64,000 bases of DNA from Caldisericota bacterium (GCA_024655865.1 JANLFM010000001.1:110938-174937); one strand, 5' to 3'. Counted from the first letter of the stretch, positions 35,667 through 45,589 are shown. A program made the numbers and translations. The notes: generated by a model not told the origin, from the letters alone.

Positions 35667-35939
35667 AGTTCACCGCCCAGGGAACGGTTAATTCTTAATC
35701 TTGCTGTATGAATTGGCCTGCGTCACGCTTTTGGGAATTGGATAGCCTCGAGCGCTGTCTTCCTCTTCTATTCATGAAAAAGCGAGCTTCTGGTTGCTCC
35801 GAAACTGATTTCCTAACTGCTCCATAATAAAGGAGGGGCTCTGAATTGCTTTTGCCGAAGGAGCACCGTTAAGGAGGAAATTCGGCAGCCCGGGAACAAG
35901 TTTTCACTCTTTTGCGTCCAAAGTTAAAGAGGTGAAAAA

Positions 35940-37280
35940 ATGAGAAAGATGGAGAAAATAACCATTGTGTTACTGACCTTTCTTTTTATCTCTGGAGGGG
36001 TAAACGCTGCTCCTGTTGCGCCTCCAGGTGGCACCCTGTATTTTCAGGTTTTCCCGGAAAAGCAGAGCTACGCTCCTGGAGAAAAGGTGGTTCTGCACTT
36101 AGTTCTGGAAAATCCGGGAAAGACGCCTTTGACCCTTCAATTTTCCACTTCTCAGGTTTACGATATTCAGATTACCGGCCCCGGTTCATATTTCTGGAGG
36201 TGGTCTAAAGGTCGCATGTTCGCCCAGGTGATCACCACGATCACCCTCGAGCCCGGAGAGAAAAAGGAGTTTCAGGAGACCTGGGAAACCGAACCCTCCC
36301 TTTCTCCCGGAGAATACGAGGTTTTAGCCTGGCTCGTTTCCCCTAATTTAGAAGTACAGGCCAGCACCCAGGTGAACCTCGGGGAAGGCTCAACGGGAAA
36401 GGCAGTGGCCCTGATCTCTGACCCGGAAGGTTGCATGATCCTGGTTCGAGTTCCAGACTCTTCACGGCTTTTAGCACTTAAGACCATGCTCCAGGAAAAT
36501 AGGGTACTCTGGGTAGGAGGAAAGGTGGAAGCGGATCGCTTCGCCAATCCTCCTTGGCACTTCCGCTTTGACCCTGAAACTCTGGAAGTCGCCGAGGTAA
36601 CAGCCGAGGGGCTTCAGGCAGTGTATTTGCGCACAATAGATTCCGAGTTGGATTACTGGATGCGGATCTCCCCGGCCTACATTCAGGGGAAGGTTGTGGC
36701 CATCTATGAAACTCCACCCTTCAATGACGCTGGGGAGAACTGGGCCTATCCTGTGATCCTGATGCTTTACGCCAAGGGGATAATTAACGGCTTCCCGGAT
36801 GGGAACTTTTATCCTGAGCGCACCCTCACCAGGGCAGAATTTGTCAAGATGCTTCTTCTGGCACTCCATCCGGCTATTCCTATGGTTCGTATCCTTAACC
36901 CCACTTTCTCAGATGTTCCCTTCTCTCACTGGGCCTCCGATTTCGTGGAAAATGCGGTACTTTTGGGATGGATCAAAGGTTTCCCCGACGGAACCTTTCG
37001 TCCGGATGACCCTCTCACCAAGGAGCAAATACTGACAATTCTGGCTCGCGCCGCGGGTTGGACAAAGGATGGGTACGAGCAATCCCTCCCTCAAAGTCCT
37101 ACCTTTCCGGACATCCCCAAAGCTCACTGGGCTTTCCCTTATGTGGAAATTGCTGTAGAAAAGGGGTTGATCGGTTTAGGAGACCCTCACCTAACTGATG
37201 GCACTTTCGGGGTGGGTTTTCCAGCTTTGAGGAATCAGACCTGTTTGCTTTTAGTGCGTTATCTCTTTTTCCAGAAATAG
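35940..37280 (+). CDS. Secreted protein with BsuPI domain and three SLH domains
   Basis: 446-aa exported protein. Its signal peptide has a hydrophobic core and ends VNA-AP (residues 1-24). Residues ~32-135 form a BsuPI-like beta-sandwich (YAPGEKVVLHLVLENPGKTP ... LEPGEKKEFQETW). A middle domain is unassigned. Three S-layer homology repeats follow (INGFPDGNFYPERTLTRAEF; IKGFPDGTFRPDDPLTKEQI; a degenerate third near residue 415), which would anchor it to secondary cell-wall polymers. It indicates an S-layer or SLH-type envelope. GAGGTG precedes ATG 35940. Confidence 0.88.
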   Translation: MRKMEKITIVLLTFLFISGGVNAAPVAPPGGTLYFQVFPEKQSYAPGEKVVLHLVLENPGKTPLTLQFSTSQVYDIQITGPGSYFWRWSKGRMFAQVITTITLEPGEKKEFQETWETEPSLSPGEYEVLAWLVSPNLEVQASTQVNLGEGSTGKAVALISDPEGCMILVRVPDSSRLLALKTMLQENRVLWVGGKVEADRFANPPWHFRFDPETLEVAEVTAEGLQAVYLRTIDSELDYWMRISPAYIQGKVVAIYETPPFNDAGENWAYPVILMLYAKGIINGFPDGNFYPERTLTRAEFVKMLLLALHPAIPMVRILNPTFSDVPFSHWASDFVENAVLLGWIKGFPDGTFRPDDPLTKEQILTILARAAGWTKDGYEQSLPQSPTFPDIPKAHWAFPYVEIAVEKGLIGLGDPHLTDGTFGVGFPALRNQTCLLLVRYLFFQK

Positions 37281-37369
37281 ATCACGCAGGTACCCCAAGG
37301 CTTGCTTGAAAGCTAAATAAAAGATAAGAGAATATAATAGGGGAAAAGCGGAGGGAAAAAGCGGGGAAG

Positions 37370-38053
37370 ATGCGGGTTTACGTGGGCACAAGTGGCTGGT
37401 TTTATTCCTGGAACGAGGGTGGCAACCTGGAATGGTACCTCCAGAACTCTGGTCTGAACACCGTGGAGCTCAACGCCAGTTTCTACCGCTTCCCCTTTCG
37501 CAATCAGATTACAGGTTGGGCCAAGAAAGGAAAGGATCTGCGCTGGGCGGTAAAAGTACACCGCCTGATCACCCACCAGCACAAATTAAATGAGGAAGCC
37601 CTGGGAACCTGGGAGAGGTTCAAGGAGCTCTTTACTCCCCTCGATCCCCTGGTGGATTTTTACCTTTTTCAGCTTCCTCCTGGTTTTATGGACCTGGAAA
37701 AGGTTGTGGCTTTCTCGGAGAAAATTAGCCTGGGTCCTCGTCTCGCTCTGGAACTTAGAAACAAAAACCTTCTCAACGACCCTGAACTTCCCTCCAGGCT
37801 TCCCCCAGATTTAGTCCTTGTTTCCCAGGACTCGCCTGATTTCCAGGAAAAGCTTTTCCCGGGTCGCATCATTTACCTCAGGATGCACGGTCGCAGTGGA
37901 TGGTACTCCCATGATTATTCCCACGAAGAACTGAAAAGCCTGGCCTCAAAAATCAGGACTTTGAATCCGGAAAGAGTTTACGTCTTTTTTAATAACGATC
38001 ACGCCATGCTTAAGAATGCCCGATCTATGCTGGAGATTTTAACTCAAGGTTAG
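37370..38053 (+). CDS. DUF72 family protein
   Basis: 227-aa TIM-barrel-like protein of the DUF72 family (YecE in E. coli). Signatures are VYVGTSGWFYSWN at the N-terminus, VELNASFYRFP, the central FQLPPGF, and YVFFNNDHAML at the C-terminus. No biochemical role is established. It is alone on its strand after a short intergenic gap, and its 3' end touches a probable antisense gene relic. Confidence 0.92.
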   Translation: MRVYVGTSGWFYSWNEGGNLEWYLQNSGLNTVELNASFYRFPFRNQITGWAKKGKDLRWAVKVHRLITHQHKLNEEALGTWERFKELFTPLDPLVDFYLFQLPPGFMDLEKVVAFSEKISLGPRLALELRNKNLLNDPELPSRLPPDLVLVSQDSPDFQEKLFPGRIIYLRMHGRSGWYSHDYSHEELKSLASKIRTLNPERVYVFFNNDHAMLKNARSMLEILTQG

Positions 38054-38206
38054 GGCGGGCTCTTTCTCTTCCTCTAAGTAGGTCTTGAGCTCAGAGTAAA
38101 AGGGGAAATCCTGAAGCTTCTCGTAGTAATAGCCCACGGGGTGACGCACCCTGTCGGGCTTATCCTCAAGAAAGCTCTGAAATAAGAGAAAACAGCCTCT
38201 GAGCTT
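38039..38206 (-). pseudogene. Truncated gene relic
   Basis: Reading the minus strand, an uninterrupted ~55-codon frame ends at TAA 38039 and reads like the C-terminus of a real protein (FLEDKPDRVRHPVGYYYEKL, then a Glu-rich end). It has no start codon apart from internal GTGs, and a TGA closes it upstream at 38207-38209. It overlaps the last codons of the DUF72 gene. Probably the remains of a gene lost by deletion. Family not recognised. Confidence 0.4.
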
Positions 38207-38331
38207 TCAAGGAGGGATGGAAGAAAAAGAGCAAGGAAACCAGGTAGAAGCCAGAAGCTGCCGCTTTTTTCAATGATTTTATGAATAAAGCCTGGAACAA
38301 TACAAAAATAATTTTATCTTATATTTTTATC

Positions 38332-39447
38332 TTATATTTCCACTAATTCGTACTCCGTGGAACCGAGGCCGATCTCCTGCCCGTAGTGGAGCTGGTGCCT
38401 GTGGTCGATCCTGTCCCTCTCCCTGATCCCTGTGAATTTATCCTCACCTGGAGCCAGATGCCTCTCTAAGAGGGAACTCTCAAAACCAGGCATCTGATTT
38501 ACGAGATCTAAGGAAGCAGCGTCTATGGCCACCGGGTCCAGGGAAGCCAGGATTCCTATATCCCTTACGATTGGGACATCGCTCCAAGGGAGGCAGTCGC
38601 AATCAGGCACGATGTTGATCAAGAAGTTCATGAAGCCCACTTTTCCCTTTTTATTCAGGATAGCTCCATAGGCGTGCTCTACCATCCTCTCCAGGAAGGA
38701 CTGGACATCGCTTTCCCAGTTCGGGGAAATGGCCCTTACGGGGCAGACACTGATGCACTCCCCACAGCCGATGCAGATGTTGTGGTCGATTAAGGCCTTT
38801 CCTGAAGAGAATTCAATGGCTCCCGTGGGGCAGACTTCCGAGCACTTCTTGCAGACGGTGCACTTCTCCTGCTTTACCTGGGGCTTCATGGCTGAATGTT
38901 GCCTCTGCTTACCTGCCGCAGGGGCGCAGCCCATGGCCAGGTTTTTGATCGCCCCGCCAAAGCCGGCCTCCACGTGTCCCTTAAAGTGGCTGAGAACAAT
39001 CATGCTGTCCGCAAAATAAATATCGCCAGCGATCTTCACGCTCTTGAAGTTCTTCTTGTTGATTTCCACCTCCACCGAGTTCTTGCTCTTCAGACCATCG
39101 GCAATAATGATGGGAGCGCCAACTACAGCATAATCGAAGCCATGCTCGATGGCCGTAATCAGATGATCTACAGCATTGGATCTGGAACCCGTATAAAGGG
39201 TATTAGTATCGGTGAGAAAAGGCCTTCCTCCTTTGGCCAGAACCTTATCCACAACCTGGCGAACCCAAACCGGGTTCAGGTATGCGTCGTTACCCCTCTC
39301 CCCAAAGTGCAGCTTAATAGCTGTGAGGTCCCTTTCTGAGATCACGCTTCCTAATCCCGCAAGCTCAAAGAGTCTGGAGATTTTGGAAATTCTGTTCTCT
39401 CTCTCATTTTTGGCGCGCAGGTTAGCGAAATAGACCTTGCTTCTCAT
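38332..39447 (-). CDS. DUF362 protein with two [4Fe-4S] clusters
   Basis: 371-aa protein. A DUF362 domain (KLHFGERGNDAYLNPVWVR ... HFKGHVEAGFGGAIKNLAMG) is followed by a 2x[4Fe-4S] ferredoxin insert (CTVCKKCSEVCPTGAI and CIGCGECISVCPVRAI) and the rest of DUF362 (ASLDPVAIDAASLDLVN). DUF362 proteins are frequent in anaerobes and are suspected redox or metal-handling factors; none is well characterised. AAAGGAG precedes ATG 39447. It is divergent from the pyrimidine-dimer glycosylase gene. Confidence 0.92.
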   Translation of the reverse strand: MRSKVYFANLRAKNERENRISKISRLFELAGLGSVISERDLTAIKLHFGERGNDAYLNPVWVRQVVDKVLAKGGRPFLTDTNTLYTGSRSNAVDHLITAIEHGFDYAVVGAPIIIADGLKSKNSVEVEINKKNFKSVKIAGDIYFADSMIVLSHFKGHVEAGFGGAIKNLAMGCAPAAGKQRQHSAMKPQVKQEKCTVCKKCSEVCPTGAIEFSSGKALIDHNICIGCGECISVCPVRAISPNWESDVQSFLERMVEHAYGAILNKKGKVGFMNFLINIVPDCDCLPWSDVPIVRDIGILASLDPVAIDAASLDLVNQMPGFESSLLERHLAPGEDKFTGIRERDRIDHRHQLHYGQEIGLGSTEYELVEI

Positions 39448-39550
39448 ATTCTTCGACTCCTTTCCGGAACCGCTGGATCACCTTTGATTTCCTTATTTTC
39501 TTCTCTATTTTAAGATAGAACTAAGATGGAAAACAGGCCAGGTCATAAAA

Positions 39551-39883
39551 TTGAGAATCTGGGACATATCTCCTGGAAGACTTTACAGATCACACCTCCT
39601 TGCCGAGCACCGGGAGATCCATGCCATCTGGAACATCCTTACCCTGGGAAAGAAAGGATACTCCGGGCACCAGGAGACTTTAAGGTGGAAAGGTAAGCTC
39701 AAAGCACTATTTCTGCGCCACGAGGTAGTGATAAAGGAAATGGAGCGGAGGGGCTTCAGGTACAATTCTCAGCGTGAAGAGAGCCTGGCTACGGGTTCTC
39801 CCGTTCAGGACAAGTATCTGCAAACGCCCGAGGAGCAGAGAGAAATTTTGCGGAAAAAGGGGTGTTCTTGCAAGGTTATTTAG
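39551..39883 (+). CDS. Pyrimidine dimer DNA glycosylase (T4 endonuclease V-like)
   Basis: 110-aa protein starting at TTG 39551. The family opening MRIWDISPGRLYRSHLLAEH-type segment is clear, with the conserved Arg and His residues that flip and bind the dimer (HREIHAIW, GYSGHQETLRWKGKLKAL). These enzymes remove UV cyclobutane dimers with an AP-lyase step from the N-terminal amine. It faces the STAND ATPase gene tail to tail with 59 nt between them. Confidence 0.88.
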   Translation: MRIWDISPGRLYRSHLLAEHREIHAIWNILTLGKKGYSGHQETLRWKGKLKALFLRHEVVIKEMERRGFRYNSQREESLATGSPVQDKYLQTPEEQREILRKKGCSCKVI

Positions 39884-39942
39884 AGTCACAGGATCTCCTT
39901 TATTGATTTGAAATTCTTGATGAGCACCTTTTATTCTTCTGG

Positions 39943-42783
39943 TTACCCTTTGAGTCCAATTTCTTTCAATAGAAGAGCAGTCTTCCTGGTTTCCGGGTGA
40001 TTCTCCCCCAGAGCCTCTCTCTGAATCCTGTAGGCTTCCTGGTAAAGGGAGGAAGCTTCCTCAATCTTCCCCTCTTGTTCATAGATCTGCCCCAGCAAGC
40101 GCATGCTGAGAGCCACTTCTGGATGATCACAAGAAAAAAAGGTCCTGCACATCTTCAGGGATTCCTCTGCCTGTTTGTATGCGCTTTCCAAATCTCCCAG
40201 CTTGAGGTTCGCTGAACTTAGACCGCGAAGGGTCTCCGCCATTTCAGGATGTTCGGAGCCAAAGAACTTCCTCTGAAGGGCCAGGGCTCTCTTCAAATTT
40301 GTGAGAGCCTCCTCGTAGTTTCCTAATTCAGCATAGATGCTCCCCAAACGTCTGTAGGCCAGGGCAGTGTCGGGGTGTTCCTCCCCCAGCGTCCTCAGCC
40401 GGATATTCAGAGACCTGGAGTAGTAACTCAGGGCTTCCTTTGACTCGCCTTCGCTTTCCAGTATCCCCCCGATGTTCTCATAGGTTCCCGCAACGTAAGG
40501 ATGGATTTCTCCAAAAACCTCCCTGTAAATTTTGAGGGCTTTCTTGTAGTAATCTAAGGCCAACTCATAATCTCCGGCATCCTCATAAGCCGTTCCCAGA
40601 TTTATATAGCTTGCTGCCACCTCAGGATGCTCTGGAGGAAGCATCTTCAGCTTAATCTCCAGCGCCTTTTTATGGCTCTCAATCGCCTGAGTCAACTTTC
40701 CTTGAGCGTGATAGACAAGCCCCAGGTTATTGTAGGAGCCGGCCACATAAGGATGATCCCGTCCGAGGTGCTTCAGGCGCACCTCCAGGGCGGCCTGGTA
40801 ATACTCAATGGCCCGATCATAATCCCCGATCGTGTTGTACACGTTTCCCAAGCTGTTCAGGCTTAAGGAAACATCAAGGTGATCGGGGCCCAGAACCTCT
40901 TTCCAGATCTTCAGGGCCTTTTCGTGATATTCAATGGCCCTGGCGAAATCCCCTAACTGCCGGTAGGCGATCCCTAAATTGTTGTAGGAGCGGGCAATTT
41001 CCGCACTGTCCTGGGGTAGTACTCTGGTTTGTATACCCAGAGCCTTCTCTCGGAGTGCCACCGCTGATTGATAATCCCCTTGTGCGAAAGCGATGCTGCC
41101 TAATTTGTTTAAAGTGCGGGCTACCTCCGGGCTCTCCGGACCAAACGTTTTTTCTTCCAGGGAAAGAGCCTCATTCTGACACTCGGAGGCTTTGCTGTAA
41201 TCTCCCTTGGCGTAATAGGCTTCTCCCAAAAGAGGAAGGAAAATGAGCTTCTCTTTCTCGGTTTTAAGGCGTGGTTCTGCGATTTCAATCACGAAATCAG
41301 GGGCAAAATGCTTTTCCAGAAAAGACCTTAACTTCTCCAAAGCCCAGCTCAGGTCCTCCTCTTTACCCGTTTCCAGCGAGTGTCGAACGGCCTCCTTCAG
41401 GGATTCTGCATCGCTCTCTCCGGATTTCAGATATCTTTCTTTAAAGAGGTTCAGGAAAAAAGTGTGAACGACCCGGAATTCTATGGGGTAATCCTCCTTA
41501 AATCTCTGTCGCACCAGGTCGCTGACCGCGCGATCAATGGTATAAATTCCCTGCTTCAACTCTTTGACGAAAGCGTAGCTCGTAAGCGAGGGAAAATCGC
41601 CTATCCCCCAGCTGATGTTGCACTGCCGGGCTACTTCCTGAGAGACTTCTCGATCAAACCAGGAGACGAAGGAGAGCATTTCCAGCATTTTGCGGGTTTC
41701 AGGCCAGAGATGCCTGAAGACTCGGTCACAGAGGGAACGGAAGTCCAACACCTCCAGTTCCCGAAAGTCCACTTTCTCTTCGGTCTGCATCTGAAAGTAG
41801 CGCAGGCAGGAAAGGTATAGTGCCAGGGGGAGGCCTTCAGTGGTACGGAAAATTAAAGGGTGATATTCTTCGGGAATCCCCGCACCGAGGAGGAATTTCT
41901 CAGCATCGGAACGACTGAGTTTCTCTAAAGGGATGGCCTTGATTTTCTCCTTCCACCCCTTATCGGTTGCCTCCCAGGCCAGGCGCTCCCTTCCTGCAAC
42001 CACACACAGGACCTTCTGTTCCATTCCGCTGAAGTTCCCCAAAAATTGCCGGAACCAGTAGTCGCACTCCGGAGAATAACCAGAGCGCTGCTCGTAAAAT
42101 TTCTCATGAGTATCAAAGAGGAGGACGAGATTTGAAAAGTTTTGTGACTGGTGTGCAATGTCCTCGTAAAGCGCAAGATCGAGCAGGGCTTCCTGCTCCC
42201 AGAGGGGCCTTTCCTCGAAGAATTCCAGAAACTCCCGAGCATAATCCATTTTCCTTCTCTGGGCTTCGGTCATTTTTACGAGTAAGGTTCTGGTCAGCCA
42301 TTTTACCCCTAAACCCAGGTAGCTTCCTCCGATAAGCCCCGCTAAGTCCGTGATCGCCATTCCCAGAGTACGCAAGGGTTGCATCCTGTTCGTGCGCAGG
42401 CTTTCGGCTTCTTCCCTTCTCCCCCTTCTCAAGTAAAAATCCATCAGGGCCAGATAGAACAGGGGAAAATTCAGGCCGTGCCTCTCTAATTGTTCCGTCA
42501 AATTTAGGAGCGAGGATATGACATCCGTGGCCAGTTCGAAATTGAGGTAGGAGAACGCCACTTTCTTCTTATCCTCCCTTTGCGCTTTTAGATAGATCTC
42601 GAACCTCCTGAGCAGGCTGGTTTTGCCGCTTCCCCCAATTCCATAAATGTTTATTACGAGGTATTGTTCCTCTCCGCTCAGGCGCCTCTCGAATTCTTCA
42701 AAGAGGCTCTCCCGATTCACGAAGAGCCCGGCGATTCTGGAAATTAACCTGTTTTCGAACTGCTCCCTGTTCCCTAAGGACAT
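39943..42783 (-). CDS. STAND/NACHT-like ATPase with ten tetratricopeptide repeats
   Basis: 946-aa signal-transduction ATPase. A short N-terminal helix is followed by the P-loop GIGGSGKTS (residues 48-56), Walker B NLVLLFDTHE (218-227), then winged-helix-like segments. From about residue 500 to the end there are ten 42-residue TPRs of the kinesin-light-chain/nephrocystin type (GDYxxAIEYYxxALxIxxxxLGxxHP). No effector domain is visible at either end, so it would need a partner or act as a scaffold. Such proteins sense ligands through the TPR array, and some serve in phage defence. It is isolated between convergent and divergent neighbours. Confidence 0.85.
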   Translation of the reverse strand: MSLGNREQFENRLISRIAGLFVNRESLFEEFERRLSGEEQYLVINIYGIGGSGKTSLLRRFEIYLKAQREDKKKVAFSYLNFELATDVISSLLNLTEQLERHGLNFPLFYLALMDFYLRRGRREEAESLRTNRMQPLRTLGMAITDLAGLIGGSYLGLGVKWLTRTLLVKMTEAQRRKMDYAREFLEFFEERPLWEQEALLDLALYEDIAHQSQNFSNLVLLFDTHEKFYEQRSGYSPECDYWFRQFLGNFSGMEQKVLCVVAGRERLAWEATDKGWKEKIKAIPLEKLSRSDAEKFLLGAGIPEEYHPLIFRTTEGLPLALYLSCLRYFQMQTEEKVDFRELEVLDFRSLCDRVFRHLWPETRKMLEMLSFVSWFDREVSQEVARQCNISWGIGDFPSLTSYAFVKELKQGIYTIDRAVSDLVRQRFKEDYPIEFRVVHTFFLNLFKERYLKSGESDAESLKEAVRHSLETGKEEDLSWALEKLRSFLEKHFAPDFVIEIAEPRLKTEKEKLIFLPLLGEAYYAKGDYSKASECQNEALSLEEKTFGPESPEVARTLNKLGSIAFAQGDYQSAVALREKALGIQTRVLPQDSAEIARSYNNLGIAYRQLGDFARAIEYHEKALKIWKEVLGPDHLDVSLSLNSLGNVYNTIGDYDRAIEYYQAALEVRLKHLGRDHPYVAGSYNNLGLVYHAQGKLTQAIESHKKALEIKLKMLPPEHPEVAASYINLGTAYEDAGDYELALDYYKKALKIYREVFGEIHPYVAGTYENIGGILESEGESKEALSYYSRSLNIRLRTLGEEHPDTALAYRRLGSIYAELGNYEEALTNLKRALALQRKFFGSEHPEMAETLRGLSSANLKLGDLESAYKQAEESLKMCRTFFSCDHPEVALSMRLLGQIYEQEGKIEEASSLYQEAYRIQREALGENHPETRKTALLLKEIGLKG

Positions 42784-43066
42784 GAAATTTTGCCTTCCTC
42801 CAATCGCTTCTTAAAAGGAGTAGTTTCAGCCTCTGAGTAAATTGTATCAGATGTTCCCACAGATTCCGAAAAAATAAAGCGTTTTCAGTACAATTGAGAT
42901 TTTCTAAATTTCACTTCTTGAAAAATTGGGCTGAAATGACCTCTCATGATCGGCTGATGAGTGATTAGGGCTTAAGGCTGGAGAATTTGGAGTAAAAACA
43001 GTATTATTTTTTAAATCTTCTTTTAGTCAGGCTTAATTAAAATGGGTTTCTTCAAGGAGGAGATGG

Positions 43067-43814
43067 ATGGAGAACGAAAAACCGTGGCACGACCAGGATA
43101 CCTTCTGGCAGGAGGCGTACCCTACCATCTTTACGGGATGGATAAGAGAGCGCTCCTCGGGAAGTAGAAAAGATTATAAGCCTTTTGGGGATAAGGGTTC
43201 CAGCTCAGGTTCTTGATCTTTGCTGTGGCATAGGCAGGCACTCCATTGAGCTTGCCCGCCTTGGCTTCGAGGTTACCGGTGTAGATCGCACCAGAGCGTT
43301 TCTGGAGGAGGCTAAAAGCAAAGCTTCATCCGAAAACCTAAACCTGGAATTTGTGGAGGCAGACATGGGCTCCTTTAGAAGGGCTGAGGCTTTCGATGCC
43401 ATTTTGAACTACTTCACTTCTTTTGGATACTTTGAGACCTTAGAAGAGGATAGAAAGGTCCTGGAAAACGCCTACCAATCCCTGAAGCCCGGGGGGAGAT
43501 TGCTTATGGACATAATGGGTAAAGAGCTCATTCTTTCGAACTTCCGAGTAAAGGACTGGTTTGAGGTGGACGACCTTTTCGTTCTTGAGGAGCGAAAGCT
43601 CTCGGAAAATTTTGAACGCCTGGAAACCCGGCGCATCATGATCAGGGATGGAAAGCGCTCTGAGGTCTCATTTTCCCTCAGGCTTTATTCCGCAATGGAA
43701 ATGAGGCTACTATTGCATCAAGCGGGCTTCAAAAAAGTAGAATTTTATGGCTCCCTTGAGGGCACTCCCTATAACCAAAACGCGCGCAGACTGGTGGCAG
43801 TGGCGGAAAAATAG
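43067..43814 (+). pseudogene. Class I SAM-dependent methyltransferase, frameshifted
   Basis: ATG 43067, with GGAGG six bases upstream, starts a family-like N-terminus (WHDQDTFWQEAYPTIFTGW) that runs into TGA at 43215. The rest of the protein continues in the +1 frame from about 43155 (PREVEKIISLLGIRVPAQVLDLCCGIGRHSIELA), giving SAM motif I (VLDLCCGIGRHS), motif II and an intact C-terminus to 43814. One base removed within 43142-43162, for example in the GGG at 43159-43161, restores a continuous ~248-aa enzyme. It is a real frameshift or an assembly error. The shorter ORF from 43185 lacks the N-terminal ~35 residues. Confidence 0.8.
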
Positions 43815-43829
43815 TGCCAGAATATCCTT

Positions 43830-45377
43830 GTGGAGAATGAGATTGAGATCAACGAGCAGTTCCAGAGAGCCCTGGATCTCCTGGAAAACACTTCCAAGGT
43901 GCTCTTCATCACCGGCAGGGCTGGAACTGGGAAGTCCACTCTTTTAAGGTATTTCAGGGAACACTCACACAAAAAATCGGTGGTCCTGGCACCCACCGGT
44001 GTGGCCGCCCTGAACGTCCAGGGCCAAACCATTCATTCCTTTTTCGGCTTCGATCCAGAAATCACGGTTCCTGAAGCACAGCGCATTGCGCGCATCATAA
44101 GCGAAAAGGAGCTCTACCGCAGGGTAGAGGTAATCATTATAGACGAGGTCTCCATGGTCCGTGCTGACCTCCTGGACTGCATAGATGTGTTTTTGAGGAC
44201 CATCAGGGGGAAAAATCTGCCTTTCGGGGGAGCGCAACTGGTTTTCATCGGGGATCTCTATCAGCTTCCTCCCGTCGTTAAAGGAGAGGAGGAGAAAATT
44301 CTTTCTTTTCAGTACCCAACCCCCTTTTTCTTTGACGCTCTGGTGATGCGGGAATAGGAGGAGCTGGAGAATATCGAGTTCGTGGAGCTGGAGAAAATTT
44401 ACAGGCAGGAAGATGAAGAGTTTATCAACATTCTCAATGCTATCCGCTCGCGGCGCATCACTCCGGAGATGCTCGAGCGCCTGAACTCCCGCTTTTTCCC
44501 ATATCCTGAGGAATTAGAAGAGGACCACATCGTACTCACTTCCACAAATCAGCAGGCCAACGAGATAAACTCTTCCCACTTGAATCGATTAAAAGGGAAA
44601 GAAAAAATCTACCAGGGCGTCCTGGAGGGAAACTTCGAAAAAAGGGATCTTCCTACGGAAACCGAGCTCGCTTTAAAAGAAAAAGCCAGGGTGATGTTCC
44701 TGGTCAACGATCCCTATGACCGCTTCGTGAACGGAACTCTGGGAACTGTGGTGGAGATTGGTAAGGAACTCATTGTGGTGACGGATGACGGGCTGGAGGT
44801 GGAATTAGAACCCTTTACCTGGGAAATGTACCGCTCCCGCTGGAACCCTGAGGAGGAGACGATCGAGAGGGAAATTATGGGGACATTCACGCAGATTCCC
44901 TTGCGCCTGGCCTGGGCAATTACCATTCACAAGAGCCAGGGAAAGACCTTCCCGCGAGTGATCATTGATCTGGGTAAGGGAGCTTTTGCTTCAGGACAGG
45001 TCTATGTGGCGCTGAGCAGGTGCACCTCCCTGGAGGGGATTATCCTGAAAAAGCCTATTCGCCTGAGGGACATTCGCATAGATTACCGGGTTGTGAGGTA
45101 CTTGACTAGATTGCAGGCGAAATTGTCTGAGCGGGAAATGCCATTTGAGGAGAAGGTGAGGATCCTCCAACAAGCTATCAGTAAGGGCGAGGAACTGGTA
45201 ATCATCTACCTCGATGGTAGTGGCGATAAATCCACGCGAAAGATCTTGCCCTTTTCTCTGGAAGAGACGGAGTACATGGGCAAAACATTTTTGGGGCTCT
45301 CCGCTTTATGCTATAAGAGGAACGCCAGAAGGATGTTCCGCGTCGACCGGATTATTAAAATTGAGAAGACAAATTAG
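43830..45377 (+). CDS. Pif1/RecD-like helicase with one in-frame UAG
   Basis: Superfamily 1B DNA helicase of ~515 codons. Motif I GRAGTGKST, motif II VIIIDEVSM, and motif III VFIGDLYQLPP lie before a TAG at 44355-44357. The same frame then continues without any shift through ELEKIYRQ, TSTNQQANEIN, ITIHKSQGKTF (motif V) and VYVALSRCTSLEGI (motif VI) to 45377. The UAG lies in a variable loop between motifs III and IV, and nothing else is broken. It could be a nonsense mutation, a suppressed codon or a sequencing error. The start is GTG 43830, 15 nt after the methyltransferase gene. Confidence 0.85.
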
Positions 45378-45394
45378 TTATGAGGTGAGATGCT

Positions 45395-45589
45395 ATGGAG
45401 TGCCACCTGGAGTTGAATTTAAAGAAGTGTAATTGCACTTACGAGCCCTGCCCCCGAAAGGGACGCTGCTGCGAGTGCCTTCTTTATCACCGAGAAAACG
45501 GCGAGCTCCCCGCCTGCTACTTCTCTGAGGAAGCGGAGCGCACCTACAATCGCTCCATTTCCTTCTTCATTAAGACTTATAAAGGTTAG
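45395..45589 (+). CDS. DUF6485-like cysteine-rich small protein
   Basis: 64-aa protein with six cysteines in its first half ([18 protein letters not shown]) and another in LPACYF, followed by a helical tail ([15 protein letters not shown]). The pattern agrees with the small DUF6485 family of anaerobes and archaea, which probably binds a metal. AGGTGAG precedes ATG 45395. It is 17 nt after the helicase gene and may share its transcript. Function unknown. Confidence 0.75.
   Translation: MECHLELNLKKCNCTYEPCPRKGRCCECLLYHRENGELPACYFSEEAERTYNRSISFFIKTYKG

Noticed and set aside
43830-45377. Pyrrolysine as the definite explanation of the in-frame UAG
   Set aside because: No pyl genes are visible and UAG ends several other genes here, so it is kept only as a hypothesis.
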